Positions 1-5,843 are shown, counted from the first letter of the stretch. The stretch is DNA of 6,229 bases from an uncultured Phycisphaerales bacterium (GCA_903905665.1 CAIVHJ010000282.1:1-6229), one strand, 5' to 3'. Made by a program: numbers and translations. The notes: generated from the sequence alone by a model not told the origin.

Positions 1-95
1 AGCGCCGCGCCGAGAGTGGCGAGCTTTTCGGGTGTGATCGGGTTGTGGATGCGGTGAGCACTCTCAGTGATGTTGAATATCCGTGGGATGTCCAC
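1..95 (-). CDS. Class I SAM-dependent methyltransferase, N-terminal fragment (runs off the window)
   Basis: Only the first 31 codons are present, reading from a GTG at 95..93 towards position 1. The translation begins MDIPRIFNITESAHRIHN and continues PITPEKLATLGAA. The pattern 'RIFNITES.HRIHNP.TPEKLATLGAALRL' is one I recall from the start of a family of small SAM-dependent methyltransferases in which the glycine-rich SAM-binding motif follows directly; that motif lies outside the window. The start is supported by AAGGAG at 111..106, 10 nt upstream of the GTG, and there is no in-frame ATG nearby. The substrate is unknown. The gene is separated from the radical SAM gene upstream by 439 bp and probably has its own promoter. 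The start and reading frame are well supported; the family call rests on a short N-terminus recalled from memory. Confidence 0.72.
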   Translation of the reverse strand, partial: MDIPRIFNITESAHRIHNPITPEKLATLGAA

Positions 96-105
96 TGTGA
101 AAAAT

Positions 106-111
106 CTCCTT
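106..111 (-). promoter_or_regulatory. Shine-Dalgarno sequence of the methyltransferase gene
   Basis: The minus strand reads AAGGAG here, a near-perfect match to the 16S anti-SD, placed 10 nt before the GTG at 95. It is the strongest ribosome binding site in the window and decides the GTG start of the edge gene. Confidence 0.75.
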
Positions 112-145
112 ACGGGTGTGAATAGACTCGGTCACGGCCTAACAA

Positions 146-172
146 GTTATTATCCGGTTTCTGGTTATTATC
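146..172 (-). repeat. Two 9-bp direct repeats, GATAATAAC
   Basis: The minus strand carries exact copies of GATAATAAC at 172..164 and 154..146, 18 bp apart start to start. Each copy contains GATAAT, five of six matches to a sigma-70 -10 box. They could be tandem -10 elements or a regulator binding site ahead of the methyltransferase gene, or chance in an A/T-rich leader. The repeats are seen directly; the function is a guess. Confidence 0.45.
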
Positions 173-194
173 GCCGAAATCTTGCGTTTGATAA
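167..194 (-). promoter_or_regulatory. Candidate sigma-70-type promoter for the methyltransferase gene
   Basis: On the minus strand TTATCA (194..189) is followed after 16 nt by GATAAT (172..167), matching four of six -35 and five of six -10 consensus positions. Transcription would start near 160 and leave a leader of about 65 nt before the GTG at 95. The region is more A/T-rich than the genes around it. This is a consensus match by eye only. Confidence 0.33.
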
Positions 195-424
195 CCTTTT
201 TTCAGCATGATAGCCTTTTCCTAACTGGATATCACTACCACGCCCGCCTGCCACTGAAAATGATTCGGCGGGCCAATCCAATTCGTCGCCGAGGCCTTTG
301 CCAGGGCGTCCCACGTCTCTTCAACCTTGGGATTTAAGGAGACACGCGCCTTTATTTTCTGGAGATATCCTGATCGAGTTTGGATTTTTTCTTTTTCGGT
401 CTTCCACGCGGCCTGATGGTCGAT

Positions 425-448
425 TCCAATCCCAATCCCAATCGCAAC
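425..448. repeat. Short tandem hexamer repeat (CCCAAT, about four units)
   Basis: The plus strand reads TCCAAT, CCCAAT, CCCAAT, CGCAAC in succession: two exact units flanked by two diverged ones. On the minus strand this is a run of ATTGGG units. Because the unit is six bases, every frame keeps an alternating dipeptide (Gly-Ile, Asp-Trp or Gly-Leu), which makes spurious open frames across it. No gene is supported here. Confidence 0.6.
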
Positions 449-534
449 GGAGTAAGGACTTGCCAGATGCGTCAATTAAAGGTGCGAGCCCCCTTTCTCC
501 CTCGAACCGCCGCGGAAGCCGAATCATTCATTTT

Positions 535-1395
535 TTAACTGAAACATTCGGTGGGAATGTGTATCGCGCTGCGAATTGTCTCGACGATAGCGAGCAATTC
601 CGAATCGGTCAAAGGCGAGACAAAATTCTCGTGCGGCGCCCGCGCCACGGAATAAACCTGCACCAGTTTGATTTTTCCCCCCTGCGACACGATGTCATTC
701 AATCGCAAGCAATAAGCCTCGATTTCGGGCATTGGGGGAGGCTGGTCGTTCGTGCGGAAAAACAAGGACTGGATCACGATGGGGCGTCGCCTCGCAGCGG
801 CCGTGATGTTTTTCAGAACGTGATCGAGGGAACAAGAGAAACGATTCACTTGCCGGAAAAACGCTTCTGAGCCGGCATCGATCTTCGCCCATATTTCGCC
901 CTGATGGACGTCCATCAGTTCCAGCGTCCGTTCCACATCCGGGCGCGTGAGATAACACGCATTGGTGATCAATACGATTTTCGTTTGATCGAGATGGTGT
1001 TTGGATTTGAGGTCCACAACGATTTGAACGGCGCGTTCAAACCGAGCGCTCGCCGTCGATTCACCGTCGCCCGAAAAGGCAATGTCATTCAATCGACGGT
1101 GCGACGGCGGTACATGAAGGAAAGGTTCACCGTCGAACAATCGACCCTCCTGAACCACGTCCAGCATTTGATCCAATTCCTGCTCCAGAACGGCCGGATC
1201 GACCTCTCGAACCCTCGGTGGAGTTGCACGATCCACCTGGCAGTAAACGCAGTCGAAGTTGCAGGTCTTGTCGGGATTAAGATTGATCCCGATGGATAGA
1301 CCTTTGCTGCGGCGGGAAATCACCGGATAAACGTAGAGGTTATTTCGCCATTCGCGACTGTGGCGGGTAAAAATCTGGTCGTCAGGTTTTGACAT
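535..1395 (-). CDS. Radical SAM protein, TYW1-like (COG0731 family)
   Basis: A 286-residue radical SAM enzyme. The 4Fe-4S cluster motif C-x3-C-x2-C is at C45, C49 and C52 (CNFDCVYC), preceded by SIGINLNPDKT. Further barrel motifs are FSGDGESTAS (about 107-116), which includes the glycine-rich SAM-binding element, ITNAC (143-147), EIWAKIDAGS (167-176), IQSLFF (208-213) and VQVYSVARAP (246-255). The set resembles the bacterial COG0731 group, related to the tRNA wyosine enzyme TYW1 but lacking its flavodoxin domain; the bacterial members have no settled substrate. I chose the ATG at 1395: the family usually starts just before the 'FT.H.R.WR...YVYPVISRRS' block. A TTG at 1458 would add 21 residues of unlikely sequence. 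No Shine-Dalgarno is visible before the ATG. The gene lies 66 bp after the preceding membrane protein gene. Confidence 0.88.
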   Translation of the reverse strand: MSKPDDQIFTRHSREWRNNLYVYPVISRRSKGLSIGINLNPDKTCNFDCVYCQVDRATPPRVREVDPAVLEQELDQMLDVVQEGRLFDGEPFLHVPPSHRRLNDIAFSGDGESTASARFERAVQIVVDLKSKHHLDQTKIVLITNACYLTRPDVERTLELMDVHQGEIWAKIDAGSEAFFRQVNRFSCSLDHVLKNITAAARRRPIVIQSLFFRTNDQPPPMPEIEAYCLRLNDIVSQGGKIKLVQVYSVARAPHENFVSPLTDSELLAIVETIRSAIHIPTECFS

Positions 1396-1404
1396 TATTA
1401 TGAT

Positions 1405-1410
1405 ATTGTA
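1405..1410 (-). promoter_or_regulatory. Candidate -10 box just ahead of the radical SAM gene
   Basis: The minus strand reads TACAAT, five of six consensus matches, with its last base only 9 nt before the ATG at 1395. No good -35 element is visible 16-18 nt upstream. If used, transcription would start within a few bases of the ATG and give a nearly leaderless mRNA, which would fit the absence of a ribosome binding site. Weak evidence. Confidence 0.25.
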
Positions 1411-1461
1411 GCAGTGGACGGAGGAAAAAACCTGCTCTGCGCTGAGGGTCGGGGCCAATGA

Positions 1462-2091
1462 TTATTCGGCGCCCATTTCGGTGCGGTTGGCGGCGCCGAG
1501 TTGCACCATGAAACCGATGAAGGTGGGAGCACCGACAGTGAATGGAAGCGTGAGCAAAGGCCAGTCGGCCAAGAACGCCGAGAGCGTTTGATACAACGAC
1601 GGAATGGAGGCGGGAAGAATTGCACTCAGGCCGCAGAGGACAAACAAAGACCCGACAAAAGCCGTCAACAGGCACACCGATTCGCGATACATGATATAGG
1701 ACATACTGCAACCGGCGACGAAGCCGAAAGCGGCTGCCACAAGGGACACGAGGCGGGGTTGCGGAATCTGTTTGAGAATCGAAGCGTAGGTACCGGCTCC
1801 AAAGGCCGCCGCCAAACCGCTGAGCACGGCTACGGCGTATGATCGGGTAAAGTAGCTGATCATGGCCAGTACCACACCGATTCCCCCTCCCACAAGCAGG
1901 ATCATCGTCATCGAGCCGAACCAAAATGCGCCGATCATCAGACCCGCCAGCACAAAAATGAACGGCACCGCCACACGATGCAGCTGGAAACCCATAAACA
2001 TCAGCACGAGACCGATGATGACGAGCGGAATTCCATAAACCGGATTGGAAGACTCCAGATATTGAATGAACTGCATGATTTGTTCGCGCAT
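1462..2091 (-). CDS. Seven-helix membrane protein, DUF4203/TM7-like, unknown function
   Basis: A 209-residue, very hydrophobic protein with about seven predicted helices (roughly 20-35, 40-57, 62-80, 84-104, 112-131, 138-158 and 178-197). Basic residues fall in alternate loops (HR 38-39, R83, R136 and the C-terminal tail with R203), suggesting N-terminus outside and C-terminus in the cytoplasm. The opening 'IPLVIIGLVLMFMGFQLHR' pattern recalls DUF4203/TMEM198-type domains, but that is a resemblance by eye. No catalytic or ligand motif is seen. It aligns along its length with the membrane protein encoded just upstream (3053-2208). The start is the ATG at 2091, with AAGGG about 9 nt upstream; an ATG five codons further in lacks any such site. 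The gene lies 116 bp after its paralogue, so it may be in the same operon or have its own promoter. Confidence 0.82.
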   Translation of the reverse strand: MREQIMQFIQYLESSNPVYGIPLVIIGLVLMFMGFQLHRVAVPFIFVLAGLMIGAFWFGSMTMILLVGGGIGVVLAMISYFTRSYAVAVLSGLAAAFGAGTYASILKQIPQPRLVSLVAAAFGFVAGCSMSYIMYRESVCLLTAFVGSLFVLCGLSAILPASIPSLYQTLSAFLADWPLLTLPFTVGAPTFIGFMVQLGAANRTEMGAE

Positions 2092-2207
2092 GAGTAGTGC
2101 CCTTGTGCCTCACCGAGAGAGTCACACCGGCCCTATATATCGGCAAAGCAGGAGAATGAGCGTGATTTCAGATATGTCCGACGCGTGACGGTCATGATCC
2201 CCGGAGG

Positions 2208-3053
2208 TCAGGCTTGGCCGGACTTGGGTGTGGTAATGACCGGAATGGGTCGTGGCTGGGTCGCACGCCACTGGACGAGGCAACTCAGGAGATAAAATCC
2301 CGCCAAGAAACCGAGCGTGGCATACGGATGCTGAAACAGGCGATTTTCCCAACCCGCACCGACTCTTTGCTCCGCCAGGGTTGCCAGACCGGAATTGAAC
2401 AATACCGTAGCAATCAGAGCAAAGGATAGAATCAAGGCCATGCGGGTAAAGACTACACCGAAAAACAGACCCGCCAATATCGTCGAAGCCACAATGACGG
2501 TGCAATCGCGCAGTGCCTGAGGCTGAACAACCGCCAGATGATCGTAAACCCCCTTCCAATAGTTCCAGACCTCCGAAGCGGGATTCGATGGTTGTTGCGG
2601 GGCGGGGATTTCAAAGGTCATGTGATCGAATTCATCGACGACGGCGCCGGGCTGGTAATCCAAAAAAGCGGGCCAGATGGTCTTTTGACCACAAGCAGCC
2701 AAAGCAACCACTCCTGCCAGCAGCGCCACCATCAATCCGATCCAGTATCGATACAACGTCCAGCCCAAAACGGCCAGAATCACAAAACCGATCAGCCATC
2801 CCGCCACCGTCGGCCAAGTGAGCAGTCGCGCCGCATAACCCCCCAAACCAATTCCGACACATCCCAACCCGACGGTCAAAAGCCGTCGCGCCATCACCGC
2901 TCCAAAGACCGCAAAAAACAAACCCAGGACCACGAATGAGATCATCACCCACCAGGCGCTGGGCAAATGTTCGGTCGGAACGAACTCGACCACCGTCCGC
3001 CGCAATTGAGCTGCAAATTCCACGAACCAATTATTCAATGCCCCGGTATCCAT
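2208..3053 (-). CDS. Seven-helix membrane protein with extracytoplasmic loop, unknown function
   Basis: A 281-residue integral membrane protein with about seven helices (roughly 34-54, 58-79, 83-100, 103-121, 184-203, 205-224 and 243-261). Loops with RR (56-57), YRYW (101-104), TR (203-204) and the tail QWRATQPRP point inward by the positive-inside rule, placing the N-terminus and the loop at 122-183 outside. That loop is acidic, with proline- and tryptophan-rich parts, and is the main difference from the downstream 209-residue protein, with which the rest aligns. The gene overlaps the end of the ftsQ-like gene by 19 bp, so the two are almost certainly co-transcribed and translationally coupled. 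A purine-rich GGAAGGGG sits ahead of the ATG at 3053. I do not recognise the family with certainty. It occupies the place where ftsA normally follows ftsQ, but shows no sign of the FtsA actin-like fold. Confidence 0.82.
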   Translation of the reverse strand: MDTGALNNWFVEFAAQLRRTVVEFVPTEHLPSAWWVMISFVVLGLFFAVFGAVMARRLLTVGLGCVGIGLGGYAARLLTWPTVAGWLIGFVILAVLGWTLYRYWIGLMVALLAGVVALAACGQKTIWPAFLDYQPGAVVDEFDHMTFEIPAPQQPSNPASEVWNYWKGVYDHLAVVQPQALRDCTVIVASTILAGLFFGVVFTRMALILSFALIATVLFNSGLATLAEQRVGAGWENRLFQHPYATLGFLAGFYLLSCLVQWRATQPRPIPVITTPKSGQA

Positions 3054-3901
3054 CGTGTTTTCGCCCCTTCCGTCACCGTCGTCACATCCGACGGAATGAT
3101 AAATCGATCCGGATAGACCGAAATATCAATCTGCTTCTGACGCGCATCAATCCGACCGGATTGTTTGTAATTCGCCAGGAGAATCCCGATTTTTTGATCG
3201 GAGGTGTTTTCTTCCAACTCATGGCCGATGGCGGACCCCCACAAAATCCGCGACCCTTCCCGATCGGTAACGAGCACCAGATGAGGGTGATAGGCGTCCT
3301 GGCGACCGGCGTAATTGTGGACGAGGATCGTCGTAACCTGTTCGGCGAAGGGTTGTTCGGACAACCGCTTGGCCAGTGCGATACCCGCCTGCAAATCCTC
3401 ACCGACCCATTTTCGGCCGGGTTCGGGCGGCGCGGATTGCACACCCTGAATCAACATCAGTACCCGTTGATACACATCCTGGCCCGGCAATCGAACCGCC
3501 TCGTCATCCACGAGAAAAAACGACGGTCCGTTTTGAACCAGCGCAACCGGCGAACGATAGTCGCAGTCAATCGAGATGATTCCGGGCGATTCTTTTCCGA
3601 TCCGACGGATATTTTTGATCCAGGCGTTGGGCGCCAATCGGTCGTACACCTGCGAGGGAAGTTGTTCATCGATCCAGGCCCGTCGGGTCAGGTCCGCGAC
3701 TTCCAAAGACAAAGTCGGTTCCAGCCACGACGGAGCATCGACGAAATGAAACCGAACGCCCTGTCGAAAGTCCGGTTCCAGAAGTTTTTGGTTTTCGGCC
3801 CGTTGCAGTCCCCACACCGCTACCGCACCCAGCGCCGTCACGACCATACCCTGAGCAACGGCCCACAGATATCGCACTGCATTTCGTGGTGATTGACTCA
3901 T
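3035..3901 (-). CDS. ftsQ: FtsQ-like cell-division / envelope protein
   Basis: A 288-residue protein with FtsQ architecture: a short cytoplasmic N-terminus, one membrane helix at about 12-32 and a long extracytoplasmic part. Residues about 49-118 look like the POTRA region (alternating strands, then 'IISIDCDYRSPVALVQNG'), followed by FFLVDDEAVRLP at 128-139, the equivalent of the FtsQ/DivIB 'lvD..G.v' strand. The C-terminal domain (about 160-270) ends with a strand pattern like the FtsQ beta domain (KIGILLANYKQSG...IDISVYPDRFIIP). FtsQ connects FtsL/FtsB to the division machinery outside the membrane. Sequence identity to classical FtsQ is low, so the name rests on topology, the strand motif and the position directly after ddl (12-nt gap), as in the canonical division and cell wall (dcw) cluster. 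The ATG at 3901 has no strong ribosome binding site, so translational coupling to ddl is likely. Confidence 0.68.
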   Translation of the reverse strand: MSQSPRNAVRYLWAVAQGMVVTALGAVAVWGLQRAENQKLLEPDFRQGVRFHFVDAPSWLEPTLSLEVADLTRRAWIDEQLPSQVYDRLAPNAWIKNIRRIGKESPGIISIDCDYRSPVALVQNGPSFFLVDDEAVRLPGQDVYQRVLMLIQGVQSAPPEPGRKWVGEDLQAGIALAKRLSEQPFAEQVTTILVHNYAGRQDAYHPHLVLVTDREGSRILWGSAIGHELEENTSDQKIGILLANYKQSGRIDARQKQIDISVYPDRFIIPSDVTTVTEGAKTRWIPGH

Positions 3902-3913
3902 GGGGTCACGCCG

Positions 3914-4936
3914 TCAAACTCGTCTCTCTCCGTGTCCCTCGCCATGAACCCGATTCATCGCCAGTTCGACGATTTTCTGGCACAACTGATCGAATCCGAT
4001 TCCGATACGCCCCGCCGCTTTGGGCAACAGCGAATGATCCGTGAAACCGGGAATCGTGTTGACCTCGAGCGCATAGGGCTGATGCGTCTGACCGTCCACC
4101 ATCCAATCGACGCGCGAGAACTCGCGGCACCCCAGCGAACGATGCGCATCGAGGCTCAATCGCTGCACCTGCTCCAGCAGCGCCGAGGGCCAAGACAAAT
4201 CAAAGAGGTATTCGGTGGTATCGACAAGATATTTGGCGGTATAGTCGTAAAACTCACGCGGGGTTCGGATTTCGCAAACGGGCAGCGCCGTATCCCCCAG
4301 CACCCCGACGGTAAATTCCATTCCTTTGATGTATTCCTCAACCAAAGCCGAACCGTATTTTTGAACTACGTCGCTCAAGGCCGACCGGAACATCAAGGCG
4401 TCCTTTGCGATAATGGTATCGACGCTGCTTCCCTGCGCGATCGGCTTGATCACCGCCGAACCTCTCCACGTGTTGCACAATGGATACAGATTCTCCCGCG
4501 TCGCCACTTCGTAACGCGGCGTCGGGACACCGGCTTCAATGAATTTTTTCTTGGCGGCCACTTTGTTCATAGCACATCGAGATGCCTCAGCCCCGGAACC
4601 TACATACGAAATTCCTCGTTCGTCCAGAATCGCCTGCAACTCGCCGTCTTCTCCGAACGGCCCGTGTAACGCGATAAATATCAGATCGGCGCGAACGTCC
4701 AAGGCCGACAGATCGGTCGGCGAAATATCCGCGCGATGGACGCGATGACCACACCGTTCGAGCGCTGCGGCCACGGCGGCGCCGCTCTTGAGGCTGACTT
4801 CACGCTCTGCGCTGGGCCCGCCCATCAAAACTGTGATCTCCAGGAGTTCCGTCCGAGGCGCCGCCGGCGGTTCGGCGCGACTGACCTTGTGAGATCGAGA
4901 GGTCGAATTCCGTTTCGTCAGAGTTCCTTCCACCAT
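3914..4936 (-). CDS. ddl: D-alanine--D-alanine ligase
   Basis: ATP-grasp enzyme joining two D-alanines with ATP, in the cytoplasm, for the end of the peptidoglycan stem peptide. With the start at 4936 it has 340 residues. Motifs: MGGPSAEREVSLKSG (38-52; E44 matches E. coli DdlB E15), HGPFGEDG (91-98), IKPIAQGSSV (163-172, ATP-binding lysine K164), EEYIKGMEFTV (200-210), FYDYTAKY (229-236, with K235 and Y236 matching K215/Y216), SRVD (274-277) and EVNTIPGFTDHSLLP (291-305, metal ligands E291 and N293). The tyrosine at the Y216 position indicates D-Ala-D-Ala rather than D-Ala-D-Lac specificity. The ATG at 4936 is preferred because GGAG lies 8 nt upstream; an ATG at 4999 would overlap murB and add 21 residues with no good binding site. 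About 30 basic, Ser/Arg-rich residues precede the fold, longer than usual. Confidence 0.95.
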   Translation of the reverse strand: MVEGTLTKRNSTSRSHKVSRAEPPAAPRTELLEITVLMGGPSAEREVSLKSGAAVAAALERCGHRVHRADISPTDLSALDVRADLIFIALHGPFGEDGELQAILDERGISYVGSGAEASRCAMNKVAAKKKFIEAGVPTPRYEVATRENLYPLCNTWRGSAVIKPIAQGSSVDTIIAKDALMFRSALSDVVQKYGSALVEEYIKGMEFTVGVLGDTALPVCEIRTPREFYDYTAKYLVDTTEYLFDLSWPSALLEQVQRLSLDAHRSLGCREFSRVDWMVDGQTHQPYALEVNTIPGFTDHSLLPKAAGRIGIGFDQLCQKIVELAMNRVHGEGHGERRV

Positions 4937-4944
4937 CGTTGTTT

Positions 4945-4948
4945 CTCC
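4945..4948 (-). promoter_or_regulatory. Shine-Dalgarno sequence deciding the ddl start
   Basis: The minus strand reads GGAG 8 nt before the ATG at 4936, inside the 28-bp gap after the murB stop codon. It favours 4936 over the upstream in-frame ATG at 4999, which has only a weak GGAA-like sequence before it. Confidence 0.6.
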
Positions 4949-4964
4949 GTTTCGTCGTATCGAA

Positions 4965-5843
4965 CTACCACACGTCCACTTCAAACTCCAGTCGGACATC
5001 GAAGCGTTCCAGAACCTGCTGCTGCACGTGGTGCGCGAGATTCAAAATATCTGAAGCCGTTGCGTTGCGGGCGGCCACCAGAAAATTCGCATGTTGCGCG
5101 CTCACCGACGCACCTCCACAGGTGAAACCCTTCAATCCGGCTCGATCTATCAGCGCCCCGGCGGAATGACCGACAGGATTCTTAAACATGCAGCCGGCGG
5201 TATTCTCGGCGGACGGCTGGGTTTGTTTTTTGAATTCCCATACTTCCCTGTACCGTCCGGAGACTTCATCGGCCAGCTTTCGCGCCAGTCGAAACACACT
5301 CTCGACCACGATGCAGCCTTTGAGATTCGAATGGCGATAACCGAATTGCAGACGTTCTTTTCCCCACGTTTGCAAGTCGCCCAATTCGTCCACCAATGTC
5401 ACGTTCGTCACGGAACGGCCGATTTCGCCGAATTTTCCACCGGCGTTCATACACAGGGCGCCGCCCACTGTTCCCGGAATCCCTGCCAGACCTTCCAATC
5501 CGCTTAAACCCGCCGACACCGTGCGCCGAACCAGATCGGGCAAATCCAGGGCACTGCCGACCCGAACCGTTTCACCATCGAAAATCACATTCCCAAATCG
5601 CTTCGGGTCCAGATGAATGACCACTCCGGAAAAACCTTCGTCACGCACCAGCACATTGGCGCCGTCTCCCAACACTTTCCACGGGCATTCATGGGCACGA
5701 CAACGATGAACAATTTCCTGAATTTGTTCTACCTGAGTCGGGATGCAGAAATACCGTGCGGACCCGCCCACCCCCAGCCAAGTGTAGCGTGCGAGGGGTT
5801 CGTTCTCCCTAACGATCCGTTCCAAGCCGTGATACCATGTCAT
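4965..5843 (-). CDS. murB: UDP-N-acetylenolpyruvoylglucosamine reductase
   Basis: FAD-dependent cytoplasmic enzyme that reduces UDP-GlcNAc-enolpyruvate with NADPH to UDP-MurNAc. At 292 residues it has the compact type II form. Motifs: TWLGVGGSARYF (21-32), the FAD-binding LGDGANVLVRDEGF (58-71), GLEGLAGIPGTVGGA (115-129), the arginine/tyrosine site FGYRHSNL (167-174, Y169 and R170), AGCMFKNP (216-223) and AQHANFLV (249-256). C218 takes the place of the proton-donating serine of E. coli MurB; cysteine here is known in type II enzymes. The final EFEV (286-289) provides the C-terminal catalytic glutamate. The 'GDGAN' in place of the more usual 'GGGSN' is a small variation. The gene overlaps the end of murC by 35 bp. 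The ATG at 5843 has AAGGTGG at 5853..5847 upstream. Confidence 0.96.
   Translation of the reverse strand: MTWYHGLERIVRENEPLARYTWLGVGGSARYFCIPTQVEQIQEIVHRCRAHECPWKVLGDGANVLVRDEGFSGVVIHLDPKRFGNVIFDGETVRVGSALDLPDLVRRTVSAGLSGLEGLAGIPGTVGGALCMNAGGKFGEIGRSVTNVTLVDELGDLQTWGKERLQFGYRHSNLKGCIVVESVFRLARKLADEVSGRYREVWEFKKQTQPSAENTAGCMFKNPVGHSAGALIDRAGLKGFTCGGASVSAQHANFLVAARNATASDILNLAHHVQQQVLERFDVRLEFEVDVW

Larger units (their letters stand above)
112..534. other. Gene-poor spacer between the radical SAM gene and the methyltransferase
   Basis: This stretch of about 420 bp holds no gene I can support. An 84-codon frame on the minus strand (475-221) begins with TTG directly after a stop codon, has no visible ribosome binding site and shows no family resemblance. 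What can be seen: a short CCCAAT-type hexamer repeat near 425-448, two GATAATAAC direct repeats (minus strand) with a candidate promoter near 149-194, and the ribosome binding site of the edge gene. I looked for a hairpin followed by a T-run just after the radical SAM stop codon and found no convincing rho-independent terminator. Confidence 0.6.

Noticed and set aside
221..475. 84-codon minus-strand open frame with Gly-Ile repeats
   Set aside because: Begins with TTG directly after a stop codon, has no ribosome binding site, and its first part is only a translation of the hexamer repeat. A tiny real gene or gene remnant cannot be fully excluded.
480..534. Rho-independent terminator after the radical SAM gene
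   Set aside because: The GC-rich stretch CCGCGGCGG and the CGAG/CTCG pair give only short, poor stems with no following T-run.
298..870. 190-codon plus-strand open frame
   Set aside because: Mostly antisense to the radical SAM gene, which has clear motifs; the translation shows no family pattern and no ribosome binding site.
1382..2146. 254-codon minus-strand frame overlapping the 209-residue membrane protein
   Set aside because: Out-of-frame shadow rich in Arg, Cys and His; the overlapping frame gives a clean seven-helix protein with a plausible start.
2092..2207. Possible promoter (TATATA at 2134-2139, minus strand) or small gene in the 116-bp gap between the two membrane protein genes
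   Set aside because: The TATATA has no acceptable -35 partner 16-18 nt upstream, and no frame has both a start and a ribosome binding site. A promoter for the second gene remains possible but unsupported.
2936..3892. 318-codon plus-strand open frame
   Set aside because: Exact antisense shadow of the ftsQ-like gene; the composition is rich in Arg, His and Pro with no domain pattern.
3893..4669. 258-codon plus-strand open frame
   Set aside because: Antisense to ddl, whose catalytic motifs are all present on the other strand.
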